DNA from: Kitasatospora sp052076145
Lineage (GTDB): Bacteria > Actinomycetota > Actinomycetes > Streptomycetales > Streptomycetaceae
Reading direction: 5' to 3'
Assembly (NCBI RefSeq): GCF_052076145.1
Contig: NZ_CP197246.1
Coordinates: 1,178,001-1,242,000, forward strand
Length of the DNA: 64,000 nt
A program made the position numbers and the translations under genes. How positions within the stretch are numbered: the first letter of the stretch is position 1; each line of letters opens with the position of its first letter. The notes under the pieces are model-generated. The model did not search any database. It had not been told where the DNA came from and was given only the letters and a program-made list of their open reading frames with translations. Of the stretch, positions 50,454 through 59,474 are shown one piece after another.

Positions 50454-52648
50454 CCCGAGCTGACCGGCTCGCGGTAGCGGTCGGCAGCCACCGGCTCCGG
50501 CGCGAGGCACGGCCGCAGTGGCCACCAGAGGCTGCGGCCGAGCAGCGCGGCCAGGGCTGGGACCAGGACCATCGAGATGAGGAACGCGGAGAGCAGGATG
50601 CCCAGGGCGGTGGCGAAGCCGACCTGGCGGCTGGCCGGGGTGGCACCGAGGGTGGCGAAGGAGCCGGCCAGGACGAGACCGGCGGTCGCGATGGCGGGGG
50701 CCGTGTGGCGGACGGCGCGGGCCACGGCGGCGCGGGCCGGGCCGGGGTGGGCCATCTCCTCCCGGATCCGGTCGGTGATCAGGATGTTGTAGTCGGTGCC
50801 GAGGGCCACGACGAAGAGGAAGAGGACCAGCGGCAGGGTGAAGGCCACGCCGGGGCGGCCGGCGGCGTGTTGGAAGACCAGGGCCGAAGCCCCGAGCGTG
50901 GCAGCGAAGCAGAGGCCGACCGAGACCAGCAGGACGACCGGGGCGAGCAGGCTGCGCAGCAGCATGAAGAGGATCAGCGCGATCAGGGCGGCGGCGACCG
51001 GGAAGACGATCCGCAGGTCGTGGTCGACGGCGGTGGCCACGTCCACGAAGATCGCGGCCGTGCCGCCGACGTGGGCGGTGAGCCCGGCGGGGGTGTGGGC
51101 CGCGACGGCGGCGCGCAGCGGGCCGGCGACCACGTCGCGGGCCTGCTGGGACTGCGGGTCGGCGGCCAGGTAGAGGTCGATCCGGGCGGCCCGGTGGTCC
51201 GGGGCGAGGGTGGTGGCACCGACCCGGCCGACCCCGGTGACCGCACCGAGCGCCCGTCCCAGTCCGTCGAGCCGGCCCGCATCGAGGGCGGAGCCGTCGG
51301 CCCCGGCCGTCACGTAGACCGTGGTGGGGTCGGAGACCCCGGCCGGGAGGGCCCGGGAGATCTCGGCGGCAGTCGCGGTGGCGGCGGTCTTCGGACCGTC
51401 CGCGCCGAAGCCGTAGTCCATCCTGATGCCGATCAGGCCGGCGGCGAGCAGCGCGAGCAGCGCGAAGGAGCCCAGGGCGGCGGCGACCGGGCGCCGGCTG
51501 GTCAGGGTGCCGAGGCGGGCGGCGAGGCCGGGGCGAGGTTCGAGGTGCAGCGCGCGGGAGGGCCAGAACATCTTCCGCCCGCAGGCGGCGAGCAGCGCGG
51601 GCATCAGGGTGAGGCTGCCTAGCAGCATCACCAGGACGGAGACGGCGATCGCCGGGCCGAGCACCCGGAACTGTCCGAAGCTGGCCACCCCGAGGGTGGC
51701 GAAGGCGGCGACGATCGTCAGCGCGGCCGAGGTGATCGCGGTGCCGACCCGGCCGGCCGTCTCGGCGGCGACCTCCTTGCGGTCGGCCTCCGGCCGGGCC
51801 CGCAGCCGCTCGCGGAAGCGGAAGAGCAGGAAGATCAGGTAGTCGGTGCCGATGCCGAGCAACACCACCTGGATCAGCGAGGGCGTACTCGGGTCGAGCT
51901 TGATGCCGGTGAGCAGCGCGGTGCCGACCACGGCCCCGGCGGCGGCGCCACCGATCAGGGTGACGGCGATCAGCGGCAGCACCGCGGCCAGCACGCCCCG
52001 GAAGACCAGCACGTTGAGCAGCACGATCAGAGCCAGCACCAGCGTTCCGCTGATCTTCGTGGTGAGTCCGTCCGCGTCGGTGGCGTCCACCATGTCGGCG
52101 AGCCCGCCGGTGAAGCCCGTACGCAGGCCCTGGGCGCCGAACTCGGTGCGGGCCGAGTCACGGAAGACCTTGAAGGTGCGCTGGAGGGCCGGGTCGGTGG
52201 CGTTGCCGACCAGGCCGGCGGAGAGCAGTTGGAAGCGGCCGTCGGGGGCGAGCATCACCGGGGTGAGGGTGGGGGTCTGCGAGTAGTCCTCGCCGAGGAA
52301 GGCCGGGGCGCCGTCCGCCGCGCTGGGGGTGGCGACCCGCTGCCGGGCCAGCTTCTCGGCGGTGGCGGCGATCCGCTGCTGGTCGCCCTCCCCGAGCGGG
52401 GCGCCGTCGGTGCGGGCGACCAGCAGGGTGACGGCGTCGGCGTCGGGCTTGACACCGAAACTGTCCTCGGCGATCCGCAGCGCGGCCGCCGAGTCGTAGC
52501 TGCGGGGCAGGAAGTCGCCGGTCTGGTTCTGCGTGACGCGGTACATCAGTGCCCCGCTCACGCCGGTCAGCGTGAAGCCGAGCACGACCCAGACGAGGAT
52601 GACTTTCCAGGGGTTCCGGGTCGCGTACCCGGTGAGGGCGCTGATCAC
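50444..52648 (-). CDS. MMPL-family (RND) transporter
   Basis: It is 734 residues from a GTG with GGAGGACC upstream. It starts MISALTGYATRNPWKVILVW, the typical first helix, and has two halves, each with a large external loop and a helix bundle. TDYLIFLLFRFRE (first half) and GTDYNILITDRIREE (second half) are the conserved TM4 and TM10 motifs of the family. It exports lipids or drugs. A sensor kinase and response regulator lie divergently 242 bases away and are likely regulators. It ends with charged residues and no extra domain. Confidence 0.93.
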   Translation of the reverse strand: MISALTGYATRNPWKVILVWVVLGFTLTGVSGALMYRVTQNQTGDFLPRSYDSAAALRIAEDSFGVKPDADAVTLLVARTDGAPLGEGDQQRIAATAEKLARQRVATPSAADGAPAFLGEDYSQTPTLTPVMLAPDGRFQLLSAGLVGNATDPALQRTFKVFRDSARTEFGAQGLRTGFTGGLADMVDATDADGLTTKISGTLVLALIVLLNVLVFRGVLAAVLPLIAVTLIGGAAAGAVVGTALLTGIKLDPSTPSLIQVVLLGIGTDYLIFLLFRFRERLRARPEADRKEVAAETAGRVGTAITSAALTIVAAFATLGVASFGQFRVLGPAIAVSVLVMLLGSLTLMPALLAACGRKMFWPSRALHLEPRPGLAARLGTLTSRRPVAAALGSFALLALLAAGLIGIRMDYGFGADGPKTAATATAAEISRALPAGVSDPTTVYVTAGADGSALDAGRLDGLGRALGAVTGVGRVGATTLAPDHRAARIDLYLAADPQSQQARDVVAGPLRAAVAAHTPAGLTAHVGGTAAIFVDVATAVDHDLRIVFPVAAALIALILFMLLRSLLAPVVLLVSVGLCFAATLGASALVFQHAAGRPGVAFTLPLVLFLFVVALGTDYNILITDRIREEMAHPGPARAAVARAVRHTAPAIATAGLVLAGSFATLGATPASRQVGFATALGILLSAFLISMVLVPALAALLGRSLWWPLRPCLAPEPVAADRYREPVSSGRQ

Positions 52649-52890
52649 GGTGGTCCTCCAATTGCACGGGGTGGCACCGGGTCGTCCCGGGCCACTTCAA
52701 GACCATCAGCCGGGCACCCCTGCTCGCGTCCTGGCCACGGATGATCCGCCGCCAGGCCCCGGGCACCGGGTGCGGGCGGCCGACCAGGACCCTGGTCCCG
52801 GTCGGAACCCCACCTCCCGGCGCGGCTCGGGCCACCCGGGCCCTGGGACACTGGACCGACGCCGAGCAAGAAGAACGGGAGACGGGAACA

Positions 52891-54063
52891 GTGGACAAGG
52901 CTCCGTGGACGCGTTCCGACGCCCTGGTGGCCGTCGGCGTTGCGGCCGTCGACCTGCTGGGGTACTCGCTCGGCAACTCCCGCGAGGGCCTGCCGGTCAG
53001 CGTGTCCGGCTACCTGCTGCTGATGCTGGCAGCGGTGCCGCTGCTGGTCCGGCGCCGGTGGCCGGCAGCGGTACTCGGCGCGGTGCTGCTGCTCTCGGCG
53101 GGGTTCAACCTGTCGGAGCCGCAGCTGACCCACTTCGGAGCGGTGCCGGCCGTGGCCCTCTACTCGGCCGTCCGGTTCTGCCTTCCCGCGGTCGGGGTCG
53201 CAGCCACTGGCGGGACAGCCCTGGCGACGGTGCTGACCCAGACCCACGGGCGGGCGCTGACCTGGCCGGAGGCGCTCAGCAACTCGGTGGCGCCCGCGCT
53301 GGTGGCCGTCGCGGCGGTGGCGGCGCGGCGCTGGCAGCAGCAGCTGGAGGCCAACCGCCGGCTGCTCGCCGAGCGCGCGCTGGCCGAGGAGCGCCGCCGG
53401 ATCGCCCGCGAGCTGCACGACATCGTGGCGCACCACATCACCACCATGCAGCTGATGGCGGGCGGAGCCCGAGCCAACCTCGACCGCGACTCCGAGGTGG
53501 TCCGGGAGGCCCTGGTCACCCTGGAGTCCTCCGGCCGCCTCGCGCTGCGCGAGATGCGCCAGTTGCTCGGTGTGCTGCGGGCGGGCGACGAGTCGGCGCC
53601 GGGCGGCGGCCCCGGCACCCCGGCGGCGCCACAAGCACCCGAAGCCCCGCAGCCCGGGGTCGGCGAGCTCGGCCGGTTGGTCGAGGACTCGGTCCGGGCC
53701 GGGCTGCCGACCGACCTGCGGGTGGTCGGCGAGGCCCGGCCGCTGGAGCCGACACAGGGCCTGACTGTGTACCGGATCGTCCAGGAGGGCCTCACCAACA
53801 CCCGCAAGCACGCCGGCCGGGCTCGGGCGGTGGTCGAGCTCACCTACCGGCCGGACGAGCTGCTGGTGGAGGTGCGGGACGACGGCGCGGGCGGCCCGGC
53901 CGCACCACCCCCTGGCGGGGTGTCCGGGCAGGCCGGGTACGGTCTGCTCGGGATGCGCGAACGCGTCGCCCTGCACGGCGGCAGCCTGACGGCCGGTCCG
54001 CTGCCGGCCGGCGGCTACCTGGTCTGCGGGCGACTCCCACTCGAGACCACACCCACCGCCTGA
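52891..54063 (+). CDS. sensor histidine kinase (HPK7/NarL-type)
   Basis: It is 390 residues from a GTG. Four to five membrane helices (residues about 10-145) are followed by the HisKA_3 dimerisation helix with ARELHDIVAHHIT (phospho-His) and a C-terminal ATPase domain with QEGLTNTRKHAG (N box) and GYGLLGMRERV (G box). It would phosphorylate the response regulator 17 bases downstream. The divergent MMPL transporter suggests sensing of an envelope stress or an exported compound. Ala/Pro-rich insert near residues 230-250. Confidence 0.93.
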   Translation: MDKAPWTRSDALVAVGVAAVDLLGYSLGNSREGLPVSVSGYLLLMLAAVPLLVRRRWPAAVLGAVLLLSAGFNLSEPQLTHFGAVPAVALYSAVRFCLPAVGVAATGGTALATVLTQTHGRALTWPEALSNSVAPALVAVAAVAARRWQQQLEANRRLLAERALAEERRRIARELHDIVAHHITTMQLMAGGARANLDRDSEVVREALVTLESSGRLALREMRQLLGVLRAGDESAPGGGPGTPAAPQAPEAPQPGVGELGRLVEDSVRAGLPTDLRVVGEARPLEPTQGLTVYRIVQEGLTNTRKHAGRARAVVELTYRPDELLVEVRDDGAGGPAAPPPGGVSGQAGYGLLGMRERVALHGGSLTAGPLPAGGYLVCGRLPLETTPTA

Positions 54064-54080
54064 CCCGAGGGGCACCGAGC

Positions 54081-54758
54081 ATGACCGAACGGATCACCGT
54101 GCTGATCGCGGACGACCAGCCGCTGGTCCGGCGCGGCCTCGCACTGATCCTCACACCCGACCCCGGCTTCGCGGTGGTGGGCGAGGCGGAGAACGGCGAG
54201 CGGGCCGTCACGCTCGCCCACGAGCTGCGGCCGGACGTGGTGGTGATGGACATCCGGATGCCGGTGCTGGACGGTGTCGCGGCCACCGCCCGGCTGACCG
54301 AGGAGCTGCCGGGCTGCCGGGTGCTCGCGCTGAGCACCTTCGACCTGGACGAGTACGTGGTGGCCGCCCTGCGCGCGGGGGCCTCGGGCTTCCTGCCCAA
54401 GGACGTCTCGCCGGAGGAGCTGACGGCCGCGATCCGCACCGTCCACGCGGGTGAGGCGGCTGTCGCACCGCGCCTGCTCACCAGCCTGATCGCCGCCTAC
54501 GTCCGGGCCCCGCAGCCCGCCCGCGCCACCGCCGCCGCACCTGCGGCCGAGGGGCTGACGCCCCGCGAGGTGGAGATCTGGCGCCTGATCGCCGCCGGCC
54601 TGGACAACACCGCGATCGCCGCCGAGCTGGACTTGAGCGTCTCCACCGTGAAGAACCACATCACCGCGCTGTTCGCCAAGCTCCGCGTCCGCGACCGCGC
54701 CCAGGCGGTGATCACGGCCTACGAGACCGGCCTGGTCACCGCCCGCACGGCTGACTAG
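54081..54758 (+). CDS. NarL/LuxR-family response regulator
   Basis: It is 225 residues. The receiver domain has acidic pocket DD (VLIADDQPLVRRGL), phosphoacceptor Asp in VVVMDIRMPVLDG and the conserved Lys in FLPKDVSPEEL. The LuxR helix-turn-helix is LTPREVEIWRLIAAGLDNTA then STVKNHITALFAKL. It is 17 bases after its kinase, so the two form an operon. A perfect 19-bp hairpin terminates it. Likely target: the divergent MMPL gene. Confidence 0.94.
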   Translation: MTERITVLIADDQPLVRRGLALILTPDPGFAVVGEAENGERAVTLAHELRPDVVVMDIRMPVLDGVAATARLTEELPGCRVLALSTFDLDEYVVAALRAGASGFLPKDVSPEELTAAIRTVHAGEAAVAPRLLTSLIAAYVRAPQPARATAAAPAAEGLTPREVEIWRLIAAGLDNTAIAAELDLSVSTVKNHITALFAKLRVRDRAQAVITAYETGLVTARTAD

Positions 54759-54775
54759 CTGGGAGAGCTGTCGGA

Positions 54776-54817
54776 AAAGGCGGTGCGGAGGGGCCTCGGC
54801 CCCTCCGCACCGCCTTT
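54776..54817. terminator. perfect 19-bp bidirectional terminator
   Basis: Arms 54776-54794 and 54799-54817 are perfectly complementary, with a CTCG loop, AAA at the left end and TTT at the right. It lies between the convergent response-regulator and collagenase genes, 18 bases after one stop and 21 before the other. Confidence 0.92.
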
Positions 54818-54837
54818 CTACTGTCTGCCGCCTACGG

Positions 54838-57381
54838 TCAGTAGGACGTGGTCAGCGTGACTCCGCTGAAGCTCGTCTTGGCGTAGAGGCTGATGTAGGT
54901 CGCGCCCGCCGGGGGGTTCTTGATGGTGAGCGACTCGGTGTTGCCCGTCCGGACCGAGGCCGTGGTGTAGTTGCTCGTGGTGGCCCAGCCGCTGTTGCTG
55001 TAGTACAGGTCCGCGTTGCCGGTGCCGCCCGAAGAGTTGATCTTCAGGGTGGAGACGCCGGCCGGGAGGTACAGGTACATGTAGCTGTAGTTCCCGGTGG
55101 TGGCCGCGAGGTTGCTGCGGCTGCAGTTCTTGCCGAGCACCCGGGTGTCGGGGTCGGTGCACTGCGCGGTGCCCGCCACGGTGAAGGCCTGGGTGGCCGA
55201 CGCGGTGGCGCCCTGGTTGTCGGTGACGGTCAGCTTGACGGTGTAGGTGCCCGCCTTCGCGTAGGTCTTCGACGGGTTGGCGGCGGTCGAGGTGGTGCCG
55301 TCACCGAAGTCCCAGGCGCGGGAGGCGATGGTGCCGTCCGAGTCCTTCGAGGCGTCGGTGAAGTTGACCGTCAGACCGTTGACGACGGCGGCCATACCGG
55401 CCGTCGGCGGCTGGTTGGTCTGGCCGAGGCTGCCGCAGTTGCCCTTGGCGCAGGCGGCCAGGAAGGTCGCCCAGTCGGCGTCGTAGCGGGTGCCGATGGT
55501 GGTGTTGAAGAGCGTCTGGGCGGCCGCCCAGTTGCCAGCCCGGAAGTAGCCGAGCATGGTGTCGACGTCCGCGCGGTGCGACTGGAGCATGTAACGCACG
55601 GCCAGGTAGCCCCAGTTGTAGGTCCGGGTCTGGTCGGTGTTCTCGTACGTGGTGCCGAAGAGGGTGCTCAGCTTGTAGGTGCCGAGGCCCGCCTGGGTGA
55701 TCGCGTCGGTGTAGGTGACGTTGCGGTAGGCGTAGGACTCGTACTCCGCGAAGCCCTCGATCCACCAGATGGTCGGGGTGCTGACACCGGCGTTGAAGTC
55801 GCCCGCCATGTCGAAGCGGCCGTCGAGGTAGTGGGTGTACTCGTGGTTGAGGTTCCAGATCGAGAAGTCCGGTACCCACTCGGCGTGGTAGGCCACGAAG
55901 CGCGGCTGGTTGGTGACCGAGGACGGGTCACCCTCCAGGTACATGCCACCGTTGTCGGTGCTCATGTCGTAGATGATGCCCGCGTACTTCTGGTAGTCCG
56001 AGCTGGAGTTGAAGACCACGACCTCGATGTTGGTGTTGTGGTCGTTCGCCACCGGGCCGTTGTCACGGACGATGTTGTGGAAGAACGCGTCCTCGCCGGT
56101 CAGGCTGGTGCAGGTCGCGGTCAGCTGGTCGGCCGTCATCGTCTGGGCGATGATCGTGATGCTCGGGCTGCAGACGAACTTGGTGGTCAGCACCGAGGCC
56201 TTGAGCTGGGCCGGCAGGTCGCAGATGCCGTAGAGCGAGCAGTTCGCCAGGTCGTAGGAGTACGCCTCACTGGCGGAGTTGACCCAGAGGGTCGAGGACG
56301 GGCCGGTGCTGGAGGACCGGTTCATCAGGTCCTTCACCAGCGGCTGGACGGTGCTGAGCAGCTCCGGGTGCTGGAGGAAGCGGCCGAGCTCCAGACCGGA
56401 GTTGGAGACCAGGTAGTCGACGTCGGTGCCGAGCTGCGCACTGTTGGTGACCGGGAAGTCGTGCAGTGCGGTGAGGATGCTCGGGTCGGCCTGGACGGCG
56501 GGCAGGAAGTCCGCGTTCTGGTGGCCGCGCCACAGCACGGTGTAGACGTTGTTGAGCGAGGCCTTCATCGACCAGGAGGTGTTCCACGAGCTGTTGTAGC
56601 TCGCCAGCTGGCGCTTGACGACGTACAGGTAACGCGCGTTCTGCTGCGCGCTGTCGATCAGCGTGACGGCCTCGGCGAGGGTCGCGCCGTTCGCCTCGGT
56701 GACGTCGCGGGAGTGCGAGGAGGCGAAGAACGCGTCCAGCGCGCCACGGATGGCGGTCTGCAGCGCGGTGCCGTAGGTGCCCACGTCGGCGGCGTCGTAC
56801 CACTGGACGAAGTAGCCGGCCCGCAGGAAGAGCACGAGCTGGCCGACAGAGGTGCTGTCGTCACCCGGGTAGCTGGCCGAGGCGTCGCGCAGAGCGTTCG
56901 CCACGGTGACCATCTGGGACTCCTGGAACACCGCGTGGGCGTCCGAACCCTTCAGCGGGAACAGGGAGTTGATGCAGTCCAGGCTGGAGGCCGTGACCTG
57001 CTGGACGAGCGCGCTGCCACTGCGGCCGCCGAAGTCTGCGGCGGTGCAGCCGGCGGCCGCAGCAGCGGCGGCCAGACCGTTGGCCTTGGCGGCCGACTGA
57101 TGGGTGACCGAAGGCTGGAGCGGGGCGCGGTGCGCGGCGGCGTCGGCCTTGCTGGTCGGCTTGCCCTCCTCGGGCGTGGCCAGCGCGGCCACCGTCCCGG
57201 CGGCGGGCTGCGGAGCGAGCCCGGGGCGGGCGGCGGGGGCGGGCTTGGGAGCCTTGCCACCGGAGAGCGGGACGAGGGCACTGGCCTGCGCCGCCGGCGC
57301 GAACAGGCCGAAACCGAGGCAGCACGCGAGGAGTGCTATCAGCACTCTCGCGAAATCGTGCCGCGTGGGGGCGGATTTCAT
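54838..57381 (-). CDS. secreted M9-family collagenase-like metallopeptidase with PKD and PPC domains
   Basis: It is 847 residues. The ATG at 57381 has GGGAGG upstream. A signal peptide (LIALLACCLGFGLFAPAAQA) precedes an Ala/Pro linker, a long helical activator-like region, and the peptidase domain with zinc motif HEYTH and the downstream Glu in WWIEGFAEYES. A PKD domain (NQPPTAGMAAVVNG, then ASRAWDFGDGTTS) and a bacterial pre-peptidase C-terminal domain (NYSYMYLYLPAGVSTLKI) follow. This is the architecture of clostridial-type collagenases. It is expected to degrade collagen or similar proteins outside the cell. Single gene. Confidence 0.93.
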   Translation of the reverse strand: MKSAPTRHDFARVLIALLACCLGFGLFAPAAQASALVPLSGGKAPKPAPAARPGLAPQPAAGTVAALATPEEGKPTSKADAAAHRAPLQPSVTHQSAAKANGLAAAAAAAGCTAADFGGRSGSALVQQVTASSLDCINSLFPLKGSDAHAVFQESQMVTVANALRDASASYPGDDSTSVGQLVLFLRAGYFVQWYDAADVGTYGTALQTAIRGALDAFFASSHSRDVTEANGATLAEAVTLIDSAQQNARYLYVVKRQLASYNSSWNTSWSMKASLNNVYTVLWRGHQNADFLPAVQADPSILTALHDFPVTNSAQLGTDVDYLVSNSGLELGRFLQHPELLSTVQPLVKDLMNRSSSTGPSSTLWVNSASEAYSYDLANCSLYGICDLPAQLKASVLTTKFVCSPSITIIAQTMTADQLTATCTSLTGEDAFFHNIVRDNGPVANDHNTNIEVVVFNSSSDYQKYAGIIYDMSTDNGGMYLEGDPSSVTNQPRFVAYHAEWVPDFSIWNLNHEYTHYLDGRFDMAGDFNAGVSTPTIWWIEGFAEYESYAYRNVTYTDAITQAGLGTYKLSTLFGTTYENTDQTRTYNWGYLAVRYMLQSHRADVDTMLGYFRAGNWAAAQTLFNTTIGTRYDADWATFLAACAKGNCGSLGQTNQPPTAGMAAVVNGLTVNFTDASKDSDGTIASRAWDFGDGTTSTAANPSKTYAKAGTYTVKLTVTDNQGATASATQAFTVAGTAQCTDPDTRVLGKNCSRSNLAATTGNYSYMYLYLPAGVSTLKINSSGGTGNADLYYSNSGWATTSNYTTASVRTGNTESLTIKNPPAGATYISLYAKTSFSGVTLTTSY

Positions 57382-57704
57382 GTGGGGGGCCTCCCGGCCG
57401 GTCTGGCTGCGCCATGGGGTGCGCAGCCTGGAGGTGCGGACCGCATGACGTGACGGGAGCCGGGCTGGGTGCCCGTTCTGTCGTGCACACGGTGGGGAGT
57501 GTGACATGTACCATTGCATACATCACATGGTCATGGAAGAGCCCTGAACGATGGTTTTCCGGCAGGTGACGAACAGCTGACCCGCCGTCACCTGCCCGGA
57601 TCGTTGCCGCACGCCCGCTGACCAGCCGGTCCCCGGTGCGGTACGTTTACGTGTCGATCAAGCTGCGTGCTGATCGGTCCGACACGGGGCAAGGGGAGAG
57701 TGGC
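57382..57704. promoter_or_regulatory. divergent regulatory interval between collagenase and small membrane protein
   Basis: No gene is visible in 323 bases. A dyad GTGACATGTA (57501-57510) / TACATCAC (57519-57526) lies in an AT-richer block and recalls CRP-type sites (GTGA...TCAC). A hairpin with GGCAGGTGACG (57561-57571) and CGTCACCTGCC (57586-57596) follows. One or both probably serve the collagenase promoter. Confidence 0.4.
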
Positions 57705-58070
57705 ATGGGCGGCTGGATATGGGCGCTGATACCGGCTGTGCTCACAGGTGGCGGCTGGGCCCGGGACGTCATCCGGCGGGGCCAACAGGACAGGCACCAG
57801 CGGAAGATGGCCGTCATCGAGGCCACCGAGAAGCGCCAGGCCGCACTGGAGGCACGCGACCGCCCGGCCGACCCGGTCTGCGGCTGTGAGCACCACCTCG
57901 CCAAGCACGACCGCGAGGGCCGCTGCCACGAGGTCGTCCAGGCACCCACCGGCTGGGACGCCGACCGCAACCCCACCGGCTACGCCCCCGCACCGTGCAC
58001 CTGCCAGCGGTACGTCGGCCCGGAGCCGCTCGGCACCGTGTACGCACCGCCGCTCAGCGAGCTGGGCTGA
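57705..58070 (+). CDS. small membrane-anchored Cys-rich hypothetical protein
   Basis: It is 121 residues from an ATG with AAGGGGAGAG upstream. A single N-terminal membrane helix (GGWIWALIPAVLTGGGWA) is followed by a charged helical stretch (RQQDRHQRKMAVIEATEKRQ in part) and a C-terminal Cys/His segment, CGCEHHLAKHDREGRCHEV and PCTCQRYVG, which could bind zinc. I do not recognise a named family. It is convergent with the acyltransferase gene, two bases apart. Confidence 0.75.
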   Translation: MGGWIWALIPAVLTGGGWARDVIRRGQQDRHQRKMAVIEATEKRQAALEARDRPADPVCGCEHHLAKHDREGRCHEVVQAPTGWDADRNPTGYAPAPCTCQRYVGPEPLGTVYAPPLSELG

Positions 58071-58072
58071 AC

Positions 58073-59428
58073 TTACTGCCGGGGCCCGGGAATTCGGGCG
58101 GCCTCCGCCTCGGCCGCCAGCGCGTCGAGCTCCTGCTCCCACAGACCCGGCAGTGCCCCGGCTCCCGGCACGCCGGCATCCGCCAGGAAGGTCGTGTACA
58201 GCCGCCGCCGGTGCGTCGTCCACGCGACGAAGAGCGGCTGCCCCGGCACCGAGACCGGCAGCGGCAGTACGGCGCCGACCGGCGCCCCCGCGAACTCCAG
58301 CTCCCTGCGCAGGCGTACGTCCGCCAGCGTGAGCGGCGTGAAGCGCGGGTCGATGCTGCGGCTCAGGCTGAGGCTGCCGCACCAGTAGGGCATCCGCTGG
58401 TACAGCACCCGGTGCCGGCGGCCCAGTTCGGCGAAGCGCGCGAAGGTCACCTGCTCCTGGAGGAGCCGCAGCCGCCCGAGCGGTGAGGCCTCCGGGCAGG
58501 GCAGCGGGACGCGCGCGACGCCGCTGCAGTTGCCGAGCAGCCGGTAGGGGTGGTCGGCCGCCCGGACGCTGACCGCGAGCGTCGCGCACAGACCCGGCCC
58601 CGGGGCCGACCAGTCGGCGGGGTGCCAGGCGCGCAGCGCGGCGGCCAGCACCGCCAGGCAGATCTGGTTCACGTTCGCCCGCGTCGCCCGGCTGATCCGG
58701 TGCAGGCGGGCGAGGTCGACGTCGGCCGTGTACGCGGCGCGCTCGCCGCTCGGCGGGCTCGCCAGCGCCGACCACCTGGCGGTGCGGCGGACGGGCGGCA
58801 GCAACTCGCGCAGCAGGTCGGCGTTCCAACGCGGCGGCCGGTCCGGCTCGGCCGCCGCGCTGGAACGCGGCTGCTTCTGACGCGCCGGGGGCCCGAAGAG
58901 CCGTTCAACCGTCTCGACGGCGGCCAGACCGTCCTGGAAGGCGTGGTGCGCGCGGTAGCAGAGGGCGAAGCCGCCGGGCCGCCGGACCAGCCAGATGCCC
59001 CAGAGCGGTCGGTCCCTGTGCAGCGGCAGGTCGAGCAGCGCCGTCAGTACGGCGTCCCGCCCGCCGCCGTCGGTGCCGTCGCCGCCGTCGATGGCGGGCT
59101 GGCCGGGCAGCTCGTGCAGGTGCCGCGCGAGGTCAAAGGCCGGGTCCGGCTCCCAGCGCGGGCGGCGGGCCGAGCCGCCGAGCCGGAAGGTCAGTTCGGG
59201 CAGGTTCGCCAGCCGGGGTGCCAGCTCCTCCGCGAGCCGCCCGAGGCTCGGCGGCTCGCCGTCCAGCAGCAGCACCAGCCCGAGGTGCATCGCCGGGTCC
59301 GGTCCGCGACGGGCCAGCTCCAGCACGATCCGGTCCTGCACGGAGAGCGCGGGCGGCGCGGCGGCCGACTCGGCGGCCGGGGAGGTGGCCGACCCGGTGC
59401 TCGACTCGCTCTTCATCACAGGGGTCAT
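58073..59428 (-). CDS. wax ester synthase/diacylglycerol acyltransferase-type (WS/DGAT) protein
   Basis: It is 451 residues. The catalytic motif HHxxxDG is HHAFQDG at residues 161-167, the signature of WS/DGAT and condensation-type acyltransferases. The length matches bacterial WS/DGATs (450-480). ALSVQDRIVLELA at the start and PLHRDRPLWGIWLV before the motif fit the family. It may join an acyl chain, from acyl-CoA or the ACP encoded upstream, to an alcohol. It is the last gene visible of a minus-strand operon with ketosynthase, ACP, P450 and cyclase. GAGAGG precedes the ATG. Confidence 0.85.
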   Translation of the reverse strand: MTPVMKSESSTGSATSPAAESAAAPPALSVQDRIVLELARRGPDPAMHLGLVLLLDGEPPSLGRLAEELAPRLANLPELTFRLGGSARRPRWEPDPAFDLARHLHELPGQPAIDGGDGTDGGGRDAVLTALLDLPLHRDRPLWGIWLVRRPGGFALCYRAHHAFQDGLAAVETVERLFGPPARQKQPRSSAAAEPDRPPRWNADLLRELLPPVRRTARWSALASPPSGERAAYTADVDLARLHRISRATRANVNQICLAVLAAALRAWHPADWSAPGPGLCATLAVSVRAADHPYRLLGNCSGVARVPLPCPEASPLGRLRLLQEQVTFARFAELGRRHRVLYQRMPYWCGSLSLSRSIDPRFTPLTLADVRLRRELEFAGAPVGAVLPLPVSVPGQPLFVAWTTHRRRLYTTFLADAGVPGAGALPGLWEQELDALAAEAEAARIPGPRQ

Positions 59429-59474
59429 GGGGGCCTCTCTAGGGGCGGGCGGGCGCCAGGGGCCTGCGCGGGCG

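Noticed and set aside
55576..57453. A 625-residue plus-strand open frame opposite the collagenase
   Set aside because: Val/Gly/Arg/Asp-rich shadow with no domain; the minus-strand collagenase has all family motifs.
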